From Diabrotica undecimpunctata (lineage: Eukaryota; Arthropoda; Insecta; Coleoptera; Chrysomelidae), in contig NC_092810.1 of the NCBI RefSeq assembly GCF_040954645.1, positions 13,936,377 to 14,000,376 on the forward strand: a DNA stretch of 64,000 nucleotides, read 5' to 3'. The first letter of the stretch is position 1; each line of letters starts with the position of its first letter. The translations under genes and the position numbers were made by a program. The notes below the pieces were generated by a model. The model had not been told where the DNA came from, did no database searches, and saw nothing but the letters and a program-made list of their open reading frames with translations. Below are positions 1 through 10,306 of the stretch, one piece after another.

Positions 1-131
1 ACGTTAAAGAATGTCAAGTTATAATTTAAATTTGACGTCTTTTGGGATTTTTTATAACTATGTACAGTAACCTAAATAATGAATTTATTCCATTTGGCTT
101 TTACACACTGTATATAAAATTGGGAAGAAAT

Positions 132-136
<5 letters not shown>

Positions 137-216
<80 letters not shown>
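137..216. repeat. (TA)n microsatellite
   Basis: About 40 uninterrupted TA units. It produces an artefactual Tyr-Ile open frame on the minus strand and should not be read as coding. Confidence 0.97.
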
Positions 217-219
<3 letters not shown>

Positions 220-243
220 GAAGACACAAAGTAAAATAGAAAA

Positions 244-325
244 ATCATAAGAATATTGGAATATTGAAATAAGAAACGAAGAAGTTCGCGGACGAACCAA
301 AATGAAAGACATCCAGCTTGTGGGA
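244..325 (+). mobile_element. Short LINE reverse transcriptase 3' fragment
   Basis: The plus strand encodes a stretch resembling RNEEVRGRTKMKDI, which matches the post-RT C-terminal region of non-LTR elements and the better copy at 13.8 kb (RNEEVRRRTGVEDI). Only about 25 codons are recognisable, and the sequence after it (to about 470) is not. It is a tiny relic. A chance match cannot be excluded. Confidence 0.4.
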
Positions 326-486
326 GATTTTTATCAGGTGCGGCCCCCTGCGAATGGAGAATGCTTTCTGGATATTCGTAGCGCCAATGCCAAGTGGGTA
401 GCAGGGATACCTGCCGTGGAACAAAAAATTTACACCTAGCAGTACATATAAAATGCACACCCACAAAAATGGAGTATAATAATTTA

Positions 487-1146
487 TGTTAATCTTAAAC
501 TATGAGCATTACTTTTTATAAAATTCACGGCCTTTACCACAGTAGTCAAAACCTTGTTTAGGTCGGGACTTAGTCTTTTGGCAGCAAGCATTTCTCGATG
601 AATAATACAGTGTGTTAAAACAATATCACTGTTTTTTCTTTCCCTAGAAAACTTGGCAAGCCTATTTTGTGACCTGTCATTGCCACGGCACCATCAGAGC
701 AAAGTCCTACACAGTCTTTCCAAGAAAGATTTTTAAATGTGAAGTATTCGTCAATGGCTTTAAAAATGTCGAGGTCAGGAACTCCTCAGATAATTTTTTG
801 TTGACTTTATCTATGAATCGTATATAAACAAGAAGAGTAGCTTTATTTTTATCGAATAGCGATGTTAGTTTTGTCTCCTTCCTCTTACGGAAATCTGCAT
901 GTTTTCCGGCAAAATTCTTTGCTTTGTTTCAAAGTGTCTAGTTAATTTTGCCGGTCTCATTGCCTCATTACTTAATACCTCCGCACAATCTACACATTGA
1001 GGTAACTGGACACCAAATTCTGCAATGAACGTAAATCCACATGCTATATAGTCGGGATTGTATTTACGGTTAGCAGCCTTTCTTTTAGGACCAGTTTGAG
1101 TTAATATTGTGCTATCACTGGCAATATTACTAGTATAATAGAACAT
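487..1146 (-). pseudogene. hAT-superfamily transposase remnant (ZBED5/SCAND3-like), N-terminal part
   Basis: The first 93 codons (1146 to 865) carry a BED-like finger: KYNPDYIACGFTFI, then a CVDC pair in QCVDCAEVLSNEAMRP and LTRHFE. This is the characteristic start of the hAT-derived ZBED5/SCAND3/GTF2IRD2 group. After a frameshift the minus strand continues with LLVYIRFIDKVNKKLSEEFL, then a degraded segment equivalent to the DGA-AM-G catalytic block, and then the downstream histidine-rich block, with several stops. The C-terminal hATC dimerisation domain is missing. A terminal inverted repeat of hAT type lies upstream at 1490-1518, so this is the 5' part of a decayed element. It encodes no functional protein. 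Confidence 0.75.
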
Positions 1147-1489
1147 CCTGCTTTAACGTTCTCACCAAGCAAAAAACACGCACGCTCGTCACCTGAGCAC
1201 TTTAAAGTTGAGTCAGCACTGAGTCACTGAGTAATGGAGCGCATCGATCAAAGACGCAGAAGGACGCAGTGTCCTGTACCTATACCACAGCTGCCGAAAC
1301 TAAACGAAGATAACGGAAGTAACTATTCGGCGCGTGAGGGAAAATACGCGGAAGATTGAGATGAATAAACCTGTGTTCAGACGCGTTTGGTCGTCTGGAA
1401 ACGTTTTGAGTGAAAAAAAAAAAAATTGGCCGATTAATTTACGTCTCAAGAGCCAAGATTTAAATTGATTAATATTTTATGACTGTTCA

Positions 1490-1518
1490 CTTCGCGGACC
1501 ACAGGTTGAGAATCACTG
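1490..1518 (-). repeat. hAT terminal inverted repeat (right end)
   Basis: Read on the minus strand the end begins CAGTGATTCTCAACCTGTGG, followed by tccgcgaag. This is the CAGTG-TTCTCAACC type terminus of hAT elements. It lies about 340 bp upstream of the transposase start at 1146 in the expected orientation. The bases outside it, ttctagat, would be the 8-bp target duplication. I could not find the matching left end, so the element is truncated. Confidence 0.65.
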
Positions 1519-2640
1519 TTCTAGATGACCTGCTTCCTAGATGACTCTAGCTTAAAAGACTGCATATCTCCTGCCTGTTGTGTGTCCTACCAAGACTGGT
1601 CAGAATTTCCACCGATCCGTCGCCTGACAGGTTCTAATAAGTATTGTTTTCTTTATAATTCAATAATTACTTTTATTCAAATAAAAAATGCTGGGCTGTC
1701 ATAATATTACTCCTAATAATAAAGATGATTACTACTCATATTTGCTGATATTTTAATTTTTGTATTTTTTTTTAACAAATAATTATTTTTCCAACTTTGA
1801 ATTTAACCCACAATTACCACCAATGTGGTTACAATGCAACTAGCGTTTAAATATTTCATTTGTTAATCGATCGATTAAATATAATAATGAATTATAAATT
1901 ACAACTTGATTAAATAAATTGAATTTTACATCCACACAGCTTTTTGTTTTCTATCTATTCTATCAAAAGGCCGTTTATTTTATTTATTGTAACCTTTGTA
2001 TTGAAACGATTTTATATAGATAAAATAAATAAATTACATTTTTTACATGAGACTTTCTTATGGTACATTAATTATTATTAATACATTTTATATTTTATTC
2101 AAACATGGCACATTTTTTATCGTATTTACTTGTGTTGAACTGTAATAATAGTCCAGTCATTTGGTGGTTTTACCTGGAAAGTTTTCCGGAAGTATTGAAA
2201 GTTGTTTTTTTTATAGATCTATAGATACTTTTTTCGAATTTTAGCTTCGCTACCTCGTATTACGCCACTAGCGTAGCCATATTGAAAAAATGGTGCCTAC
2301 TAACAGTTTTTTTTATAATATAAGGGGTGCCAAACCATAAAGTTGTAGATGCCACTCGAGCTAAAATACGTTTTTTATAATTAAAACCTTGTATAAGCCG
2401 ACCTTTACCTGCACTTTTAAAGCACAAGTTTTAAAATGCTCCTACGTTGAATACGCTGAAAGAGAGAGTCAAAACGATGTATGTCTCTTGTCAATTGCTA
2501 CAAAGAATCTACGCAAAATTGCCAACGAAGGATTTGTGCCTGTAGCGTCCAAAAAAGTTTTTCAGATACACTGAAATAGAAACTAGATAGATAGATAGAA
2601 TCTTCTTTCTAATCTTTTATTTAAGTTCCCACAAGTTTAC
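1519..2640. other. AT-rich non-coding stretch
   Basis: No recognisable gene. It is mostly low-complexity A/T DNA with a short (ATAG)n run near 2584-2600. The 61-codon plus-strand frame at 2389-2574 matches nothing I know. It may be upstream sequence of the following transposon protein, but this is unsupported. Confidence 0.6.
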
Positions 2641-3545
2641 ACATGTCCCACGTGTGACTTAAAATAGACACAGCTTTAGCAGAAGTAGTAAAAATTGATG
2701 CTAAGAAAAGACTAAAAAATCACCACAGGCAAGCTGACAGGGCAGGACAACTAATGAGTAAAGATGGCATAAAATCCAGTGGAAACAATTTAGATATTCA
2801 AATGGTTTAATTTTATTTCCAGGAAGTAGACAGTTGTCTTTAGAAACACATTGAAGAAAATGTTACTTTTGAAAAACATGTAATTTTGTGGCCAGACTCT
2901 TGTGGCGGGCAAAGCGCAACATCATTTTGATTCTAAAAACGATTTTGAAAACTCATCCTACCATTGAAAAAATTACATTACGCTATCTCTTTCCTGGTCA
3001 TAGTTTTTTACCCAATGATAGTGATTTTGGATATATTGCAAAGGCCGTAAAATTTCAGCAACGTTTATATATTGATGATTAACTAAACGTGATGAAGAAA
3101 TCCCGTTAAAATAACCCACTAGTAGTTCACAGAATGAAAAAAGAAGCATTCGTTGGAACAAAGACGTTGGACAATATGATTACAAATCGTAAATCAGACA
3201 TAGAAAACAGTAAGGTAAGCTTTCTTAAAACAAGAGAAATTGAAATAAGAAAGAATAAACCACTGAGTATTTTTATGAAAACTGATTTTAACTCTAGTGA
3301 AGTTGAAGTAGATCTTCACAAGAATCTTCAAAAAGGACGGCCCGTTGCAATGTAATCCCTAAGTAACCATTTGATTTGTCTTTGGCCCACAGGCAAGCCA
3401 TTTTCTGTGCCTAAGCTTAAAATCTTTAATGCACCTAATACCAAATGATGCAACCTCTGTATAGCTCCCTTTTCAGTAACAATACAGTAGAAGATGACAT
3501 TGACGAATTTGATGGAGACTTAGACTTTGACATACGAGATGAGTA
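2641..3545 (+). pseudogene. C-terminal half of an unclassified transposon-type protein (CGGQ/PGHSFLPND family, DUF7869-like)
   Basis: Three plus-strand frames form one degraded protein. It starts with a Cys-x-x-Cys block (VYTCPTCD) and a Lys/His-rich segment (AKKRLKNHHRQADRAGQLM). A second block reads HVILWPDSCGGQSRN, followed about 40 residues later by PGHSFLPNDSDFG. It ends with an acidic tail near 3540. The D-CGGQN-N and PGHS-LPND-DFG signature is shared by a large set of repeated, uncharacterised insect and cnidarian proteins. I recall it as the DUF7869 type, probably an RNase-H-like core, but this is from memory. Frameshifts and stops make it a pseudogene. The matching N-terminal half of the same family lies at 42164-43111, and both pieces contain the Cys-x-x-Cys block. 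Confidence 0.6.
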
Positions 3546-3699
3546 ATGTTTATTTACTATTTTAATAATATTCAGAAAATTGTACCTACTGTTAACACTG
3601 AGTTCAAGTTTTTTTTTATATTTTTAATTAATTTCTTAAGTAATATAAAATATTCAAAACAACGACTTTTATTGTATATATATAATAACGGATTTATTA

Positions 3700-3757
3700 C
3701 GGCTGTCGCCGCTTCTCCGCCCACAATTTCCATCTTATTCTGTCATATGCAGTTGCC
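3700..3757 (-). mobile_element. LINE 3' terminal fragment, split by insertion (left piece)
   Basis: The minus strand reads DRIRWKLWAEKRRQP and then stops, which is the typical C-terminus of an RT-encoding LINE. The reading continues on the other side of the LINE inserted at 3758-4969. The last 11 bases (atgcagttgcc, 3747-3757) are the left target duplication. Confidence 0.75.
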
Positions 3758-4969
3758 TGTGAATGTCGGTGAAATGCAATTCGAATTCCGCAATTCCATG
3801 GGTACACGTAAAGCACTTTTCACCTTACAAGTCCTACTTCAGAGATGCCACGATGTCAGTTGTGATGTCTATATTTGTTTTATTGACTACGCCAAGGCAT
3901 TTGATCGTTGTCAGCAGCAGAAGATGGTCACCGCACTACAAAGAGTAGGATTGGATGAGAAGGACATTCGGATCATCATGAATTTATACTGGAACCAGCG
4001 TGCTCAAGTCAAGGTCGAAGACCAGCTGACCGACCAAGTGAAGATCATGCGAGGTGTGAGGCAAGGATGTGTGCTATCGCCGACTCTTTTCAATATATAC
4101 TCTGAGGAGATTTTTAATGAAGCCCTCAAAAACCTAGACATGGGAATCCGAGTGAACGGTAAATATATCAATAATATCCGCTACGCCGATGACACTGTGT
4201 TACTAGCAACCAGCCTAAACGATCTGCAGGCCTTACTAGACCGAGTGCGAACTGTGAGCGTAACATACGGACTGAACCTCAATATTAAGAAAACTAAATT
4301 CATGGTTGTCAGCCGTACAAATTTAGATCCCGGGGCACTAATGGCAGGTAGCGAGGATATTCAGAGACTCAACAGATTCACTTACCTCGGAACTACCCTC
4401 AACGTACAATGGGACTACGCTCAAGAGATTAGATCCAGAATTGAAATGGCACGGTCTACATTTATTAAGTTGAGATCCTTGCTGTGCTGCAGTGATCTCA
4501 GTTTGGAAACCAAGATGCGGATAGTGAGGTGCTACGTTCTTCCAGTGTTACTATATGGAGTTGAAGCCTGGACACTGACGCAAGCCACTGAAAAACGAAT
4601 CGAAGCCTTCGAGATGTGGATATATAGAAGGATACTAAAAATATCCTATGTGGACCATGTCACCAACGTTGAGGTCCTACAGCGCATGACAAAAGAAAAA
4701 GAAGTGCTTAATTAAATTAAACAACATAAGCTTGAGTACCTCGGCCACGTGATGCGGAACGAAGAAAAATATTGAATTCTTCAACTCGTTATGCAGGGTA
4801 AAGTATTTGGCAGAAGAGGACCGGGACGCCGTCGTATCTCGTGGTTGAAAAATCTCCGACAATGGTTTGGGATGACCTCAGCGGAGCTGTTTCGCAGAGC
4901 AGTCAACAAAACCATGATAGCCTTGATGATCGCCAACATCCGGACCGGATAAGGCACTGAAGAAGAAGA
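3758..4969 (+). mobile_element. 5'-truncated RTE-like LINE with reverse transcriptase, flanked by 11-bp target duplication
   Basis: This is the C-terminal two thirds of an insect 'endonuclease-reverse transcriptase' ORF. Visible RT motifs in order are EFRNSMGTRKALF, the palm Asp in YICFIDYAKAFD, RGVRQGCVLSPTLFNIYSEE and the catalytic RYADDTVLLA (about 4181-4210). They are followed by the thumb, YLGTTLN, and the C-terminal EMWIYRRILKIS region. The frame is open to 4715. After one stop the sequence continues in frame as LEYLGHVM to WLKNLRQWFGMTSAELF and ends near 4950 with a GAAGAAGAA tail. The 11-bp repeat atgcagttgcc at 3747-3757 and 4970-4980 marks target-primed insertion. The endonuclease domain is lost through 5' truncation. 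The apparent N-terminus before 3747 is not LINE sequence. Confidence 0.9.
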
Positions 4970-5485
4970 ATGCAGTTGCCCCTTCTAAGTCTCTTGCCGC
5001 CATTGCTTCATCAATATCGTTTTACCAACTTCTATGTGGTGGTCCTCTCTTTCTTCTTTCAGAGGGGATCCATTCCAGTACTCTTCTAGGTCATCTGTGC
5101 TCTGGCATTCTTTTAACATGTCCGAACCAGATTAATTGTTTTCTTTCTATGATTCTTTGATTTTGTTGTCTTACAAGACTAGGTCACATATTTCATCTGT
5201 TCCCACTGAGAGGTATTCACATTTTGTCATATTCATGTTTAGACCTGCCACCTAAAATTCTTCTTGCAGTTTTCTTACCATATAACTAAGATCGTAGCTG
5301 TCTTCGGCAATTACTACCTGGTCATCTGCAAAGAAACGTGTATATAGCTTGTTTTCTTCATGCATAACGCTGTCCATTTTATCTTTATATTTCAACTTAC
5401 TTGGATTTATAAAATAATCACTCTGTGCATATCTGAATAAATACAAAGATAATATTTGTGTACAGGATATTTTACCCATTTTGTC
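4970..5485 (-). mobile_element. LINE reverse transcriptase fragment, split by insertion (right piece)
   Basis: The minus-strand reading from 5479 gives an RT palm, RFFADDQVVIAEDSYDLSYM, and then a degraded thumb and C-terminal region with HIEVGKTI and the QLHD-type end. That end joins the fragment at 3700-3757. It is closely related to the element at 50155-52310, whose palm is LSFADDQIVIAQDEDDLSFM. Several stops and frameshifts are present. It was the target of the younger insertion at 3758-4969. Confidence 0.75.
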
Positions 5486-5663
5486 GGCAAAGTAATGTTA
5501 TTCCTCGATTTAATCGTTTATAGCAAATATTTTCTTTATGAATGAAATACAACTTAATCGCGAACCGCAAACTCAGACTCAAAGCCCAAAATCTCCAAAT
5601 TCCGAAACCTCCCAAATACAAAGACATTAAGTTATTACAAACTTAAATAAATATTTGACTTAC

Positions 5664-5869
5664 ATCAACAGTTACTCCCGGCAAGGGAAACACTTGAGTA
5701 CTGGGAAGCTCTTTCGGTATGTATCTGTAGAATTCCTTAGTGCCCTTATACCACTTAAGGGTATAGAGCGGTTCGTTTTCCAGGTCATATTTGCACTGAA
5801 GCGTTACAGTGTCCAATCTTTTCACCGCCGTAGGAATCGTCACGGAAACTTGGCGAACAGCTGTCACTT
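5664..5869 (-). CDS. beat: Beaten path (Beat) family protein, internal exon carrying the first immunoglobulin domain
   Basis: This 206-nt exon encodes about 68 residues starting VTAVRQVSVTIPTAVKRL, with an Ig-type TLQCKYDLENEPLYTLKWYKG and EFYRYIPKELP. The block CxYDLE---LY--KWYKG--EFYRY-PKE is diagnostic of Beat proteins, secreted or membrane Ig-superfamily proteins that act in motor-axon guidance in Drosophila. Splice signals agree: the upstream intron ends tttcag just before 5869, and the exon ends GAT followed by gtaagt at 5663. The next Ig exon should lie at lower coordinates and the signal-peptide exon at higher ones. I recognise neither in this window, as expected for the very long introns of beat genes. 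The coding sequence is clean, with no stop. I cannot tell which beat paralogue it is. Confidence 0.88.
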
Positions 5870-6126
5870 CTGAAACAATATGAAATATTACGTTAGGGTT
5901 GATCTTTTAGCTATTTATGGAGCAAAATATGGATTTACAAACATGCTATGGTTTATTTATTTAATACACTATTATATTTAATATGAAAGGAAAGACTTAG
6001 ACATTCTTTTTTTTAATTTTGTCGATAATTTTAACACACTTATAACCACAATAATATCCTTAGTTTATTATTTATTTACTTTTTTAATTTCTATCCATAT
6101 CTAATTTATATCTAATATAAATCTAA

Positions 6127-6127
<1 letters not shown>

Positions 6128-6174
<47 letters not shown>
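6128..6174. repeat. (TA)n microsatellite
   Basis: About 23 TA units, lying between AT-rich DNA and a minus-strand LINE fragment. Confidence 0.97.
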
Positions 6175-6176
<2 letters not shown>

Positions 6177-6177
6177 C

Positions 6178-6790
6178 TATTCTAATCTTTGGACATAGGC
6201 CTTTCCAATCCTTTTTCATTTTTCTCTGTCTGTCGCTACAGTCATCCACCTAGATCCCACGTGCTTCTTGATATCATCTGCCCATCTCATTTGGGGCCTT
6301 CTTTAACTTTGTTTATATTCTCACGGTCTTCAACTTATAAGAATTTTGTTCCATCAGTCTTCTTTTTGTCTTATATTGTCTCCGGCAAATCTTCATTTCA
6401 ATTTTGCAACTTCTTGTCTAACATCCCTCACTTTTGTTTTCTCTCCTATCCACTCGTTTCTCTTTTATCCATTAGTCTTATGTGCAACATTTGTCTTTCC
6501 ATTGCTCTTTGGGTTTTTATGATTTTGTCCATGTTTGCTTTTGTAAATGTCCACGTTTTTGGAACCATAAGTGGGAACAGGGCGTACGCATTGATTGTAT
6601 ACTTTGGTCTTAAGATGCTGTGGATATCTTTTGTTTTTAAGAATGTAGCTTAGTTTGCCAAATACTGCCCATGCCAGTCCAACTCGTCTTTTTATCTCTG
6701 CTGTTTGGTTTTCTTTATTAAGTTTTATAGTTTGACATAGATATATATAATCCTGAACTTATTCTATTTCATCTTTTGATTTACTCATTT
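6178..6790 (-). mobile_element. Degraded LINE, C-terminal RT region
   Basis: The minus strand reads PKTWTFTKANMDKIIKTQRA, then MERQMLHIRLMDK and later GPKWDGQMISRSTWDPSGW and KAYVQRLE. This is the region after the RT thumb found in many insect non-LTR elements (compare 13734-14114). There are several frameshifts and no catalytic palm. The long plus-strand frame at 6189-6653 is an antisense shadow of this fragment. Confidence 0.65.
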
Positions 6791-7544
6791 TATTAATGAG
6801 TACATGTATTAAATAGTATTAGGTCCTACCAGTCAGTAAATTTAAATACATATATAATCAGGAATATATTGTGTATAATCAGGAAATTTTTTTGTATATA
6901 ACTAGGTTAACTGTACATAAGTGGTGGTAGCTAGAATAAAGAATTAAGACAGACTGTATATATTTGGTTAGGTATTAAATTTGTTATTAAGACTAAATAT
7001 TTCAAGTAGTACCTGTTTTTTTTCCATTTCAGGAAAAAGGGTATACAGTATTACAAGATACGTTGAAAGGTATATGTTAATACTTTCCTGGTGCCCACTC
7101 TTATCTTGGAGCAACCTCCATATTCTATTACTTACATTTACATCTATTTATATTTTTTGTTTGATTACCTTGTCATCTACTATCTTTTCTTATTCTACGG
7201 TATCTATAGGGCATGCAAATTGGCCGAATCCTCTTTTGAGTGTCAAGTAGTCACTCTCCGGCATAGTCCGCTAGCCAGCCTTCAATTTAGTTATATTTTT
7301 ATATTCCAATTTGGTAACATTTTTTCTACATTTCAATTTTGTTATATTTCATATTCATAATTTACATTTTCCTATGTTTATCATACTGATTTAATCTCTT
7401 ACTTTTTAAGGATTAGTAGGTTCTTTAGTGTATCAAAATACATTTTATAGTTGACCATTAGTGGTGCATGAAGACAACCTTCCTTAATTTATTTGTTTTT
7501 TGTTACATTGGCGCTCTATTGTAATTTGTTACATTGGCCCAAAA
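6791..7544. other. AT-rich stretch without a recognisable gene
   Basis: Small open frames exist at 6981-7360, but they are low-complexity and match nothing known. A doubled ttgttacattggc motif lies near 7500-7545. It recalls a retroviral-type primer site but has no LTR around it. Confidence 0.5.
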
Positions 7545-8275
7545 TACATTTTGTTATGGCGAAAATAGTGAAATTGCTTTCAGTATATCAATGTTTTCAG
7601 CAGGAAGTTCGTTGCTGGCAAGAGCCAACAATTTAGTTGGTAGGAATGGGAGTTTGCGTTTATGGTGTCTGTTGAATAGATTGCTGAAGGATGAGCAGGT
7701 AGTTTTAATGACATTTTGGTCTCTGAAGTTTTGGCCACGGATGGTTTTGATTGTTTACCTCCTACTCAGAGAAGAAAGACTCTCATTGATAGGCTAGATA
7801 TTTGACAGTTGATGCATGAGGGCGGAGGGGTAGTCGTGCCGTTTGTAGTTTACTCTACGTAGGATTTTCCGTCCCAATCTCAGCAGTTGTTGTGTAAGGC
7901 CGTGATTAAACATGGTATAAAGGTTTGCTCTATATTCAATCACCGGCCTAATAAATGTTCTGTATGTGTGTATGAGTGTACGTTAGTGTGTCCGTCCAAA
8001 TTTATCACAGAGGGCATTGAGTAGTACCACAGATCGACCCTCCAGTTTAGTGTTTCTGTGAACACCACACCGAGGTACTATATCTGGTTACATAGCTGGA
8101 GTCAATCGCCCCAGAGTCTTAGGTCGATTCTTACAGCTAAATTGTGTGTAGTGTATCTGCTGAGATTGGAATGTCTAAAGAGAATCATTTGTGTTTTATT
8201 AATGTTAGGTGTTACTTTCCATCTCCCGAACCAACTGGCGACCAGGTCAAGCTGATTTTGAGCAAAATCCATATT
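7545..8275 (-). mobile_element. Jockey-type LINE reverse transcriptase remnant
   Basis: The minus strand from about 8255 reads LDLVASWFGRWKVTPNINKT, then QMILFRHSNLSR, and after a stop YLGVVFTETLNWRVDLW. This is the W-x-x-W--NP-KT--I-F and YLGV--T--L-W segment typical of Jockey-clade RT C-termini. Stops and frameshifts follow down to 7545. There is no palm motif, so only the C-terminal part is left. The plus-strand frames at 7534-7797 and 8058-8255 are shadows. Confidence 0.7.
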
Positions 8276-8449
8276 TGGTATATGTTTACATTTTATACTC
8301 TATAGGATATATTTGGTTTTTAATGTGTTTGTTGATATTTTTTCGTATTATTTTAACATTAATTTTCCATTGCAAATAAACGTATTATAAATGATCGTAA
8401 AAAATGAATAAACACTGAAGTACGCTTATCTAGTAGTAACTTAAAAAAT

Positions 8450-10306
8450 TTGCATGCTTTATCTAGATCCTGTCCCGTGTCTTCGTGAATATTACAAGTT
8501 AGAAAAAAAGAAACACCAGAAACTTTTATGTTTGACAAAGAAAAATTATTACCAGAATATTATTTCGTCATCAGATAATCCTACAAAAAGTGCCTGGAGA
8601 CTTGTTGCTGACGTGACTAATAATGTTGAAAATAATGGAAGGAAAAATATATGCCTAAAATCAGGTGAAAATTGTGTAATAGAGGAATGCCCTATTGTTG
8701 CTAACATGTTCAATGTTTTCTTTATGAATGCCCCAATTGAAGTACGTTCTAAAATTCCCAATCATCAAAGTAGTACTTTAGGAAACCACCTTATAATGAA
8801 AATGAAAATTTTTTACAATTATGTCCTTACACTTCAAATGAGCTGAGTGAATTATTGATAGGAAAATTAAAACATTCAAAATAGTGTGGATTTGATGAAA
8901 TGCTTCAATTTTTATTAAAAAAAGTAATTCCATTCATACTATCATCTTTAACATTTCTAATAAACTTGTCTTTTGCGGATGAATGACATGTCGGGATTTT
9001 TTGTGATCTCGGTAGGACATTTGACTGCGTCGATTATACCTCACTCATTAATAAATTATAAAATATTGGAATAAAAGATCTCTCTCTAAAATGGATAGAA
9101 TCCTATCAACCAGAACGTCGTCAGTATGTCTCTTTAACAGATGTATCCCAACAATCAGTATATATTTGCAAATCAGATTACATTTACATTCATATGGGTG
9201 TTCCGCAAGGTTCTCTAATTGGCCCAATATTATTTCTTATTTACTTAAATGATATTGTCTCAATAAATTCTGCTGTACAGTTTACAATTTATGCAGATGA
9301 TACTTTAATACTTATATCAGATAATTCACATATTATATCTCTTGAAAATAAATGTAACGAACTCTTGTGTGATCTTAGTTATTGGTTTTCCTCAAATTAT
9401 TTACATCTTAATGCGGATAAAACGCATGCTATTCATTTTCACAATAGACAGAAACATCTGTTAGATATCGAACTATCAATATAGTCTAAACAAATTGAAA
9501 AAGTTCAATGCCTAAAGTTTTTGGGTTTGTATGTTGATGAATGTCTCAATTGGAAAAGGCAATGTGATGATGTTATTTCCAAAATAAACTCAACGTGCTA
9601 CCTACTACAAAACCTAAAAGGTATACTAAGTGAAAAACAGCTAATTATGCTGTATTATGCTTAGGTGGAGTCTTGTTTGCGGTATGGCATAGTATTTTGG
9701 GGTACGTCTTGTAAATTCAGTAAAGTGTTTGTATCTCAAAAGAGAAAAGTCCGTTGTATTGCTGGTATTTCTCGAATAACTAGCTGTAAGAGTTATTTTA
9801 CTAGATATAAACTTTTAACTGTGCCGTGCTTATATACTTTTGAAGTTTGTGTTTTTATTCATTCAAATCTTGAGAAATTAAAAACTAATAGTCAAATTCA
9901 CAATATAAATACAAGGCAGAATAAAAAATTACATGTGCCTTTTTCTAAATTAAATATGCATTTTTACTCACCTGCAATAATAGGTCAAAGAATATATAAT
10001 AGGTTGCCCGAGCAAATAAAAAAATGTAAGAATGTAAGAAATAAAAATATTTAAATTAAATTTAAAAGATTTTTTATTGCAGAATACGTTTTATTCTGTT
10101 GATGAGTATTTTAGTAGTTGACATTATTTTAAGTACACGCTAGTAATTTTACATTTTCTCTTTGTGTTTGTCTTGTAATCTTAGGTGTAGCGTAATTTTA
10201 GACTTACATTTATATTTACTAATTTTGTTTTCTAAAGTGTGACTGATCCTATACAAATTGTATTTGTCAAAAAGAAAATAAAGTATAATTATTATTATTA
10301 TTACAA
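8450..10306 (+). mobile_element. CR1/L2-type LINE, degraded reverse transcriptase ORF with 3' ATT-repeat tail
   Basis: The pieces read in order on the plus strand: a pre-RT segment (ARRLV-like WRLVADVTNN, 8454-8846), an RT palm 1 remnant (FDCVDYTSLINK, about 9010-9050), MGVPQGSLIGPILFLIYLND (9194), the catalytic FTIYADDTLILIS (about 9280) and the thumb LNADKTHAIHFHN. Then come YYA-VESCLRYGIVFWG (9660) and the terminal YNRLPEQIKKCKN (10000). The three main frames (8454-8846, 9194-9484, 9665-10054) are separated by single stops or frameshifts. The 3' end is an (ATT)n microsatellite tail at about 10285-10303, typical of CR1-group elements. The endonuclease domain is missing, so this is a 5'-truncated inactive copy. 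Confidence 0.82.

Noticed and set aside
72..464. 130-codon open frame on the minus strand
   Set aside because: Its C-terminal part is the translated (TA)n repeat (alternating Ile-Tyr), and the rest has no recognisable domain.
3546..3746. N-terminal 67 codons of the long LINE open frame
   Set aside because: They lie outside the target duplication and come from AT-rich and antisense LINE DNA. The LINE starts at 3758.
6189..6653. 154-codon plus-strand frame with hydrophobic segments, membrane-protein-like
   Set aside because: It is exactly antisense to a recognisable LINE C-terminal region.
7495..7550. Possible retroviral primer-binding site (ttacattggcgc)
   Set aside because: No LTRs, gag or pol of LTR-retrotransposon type nearby. 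The motif is duplicated within 40 bp and looks like a local repeat.
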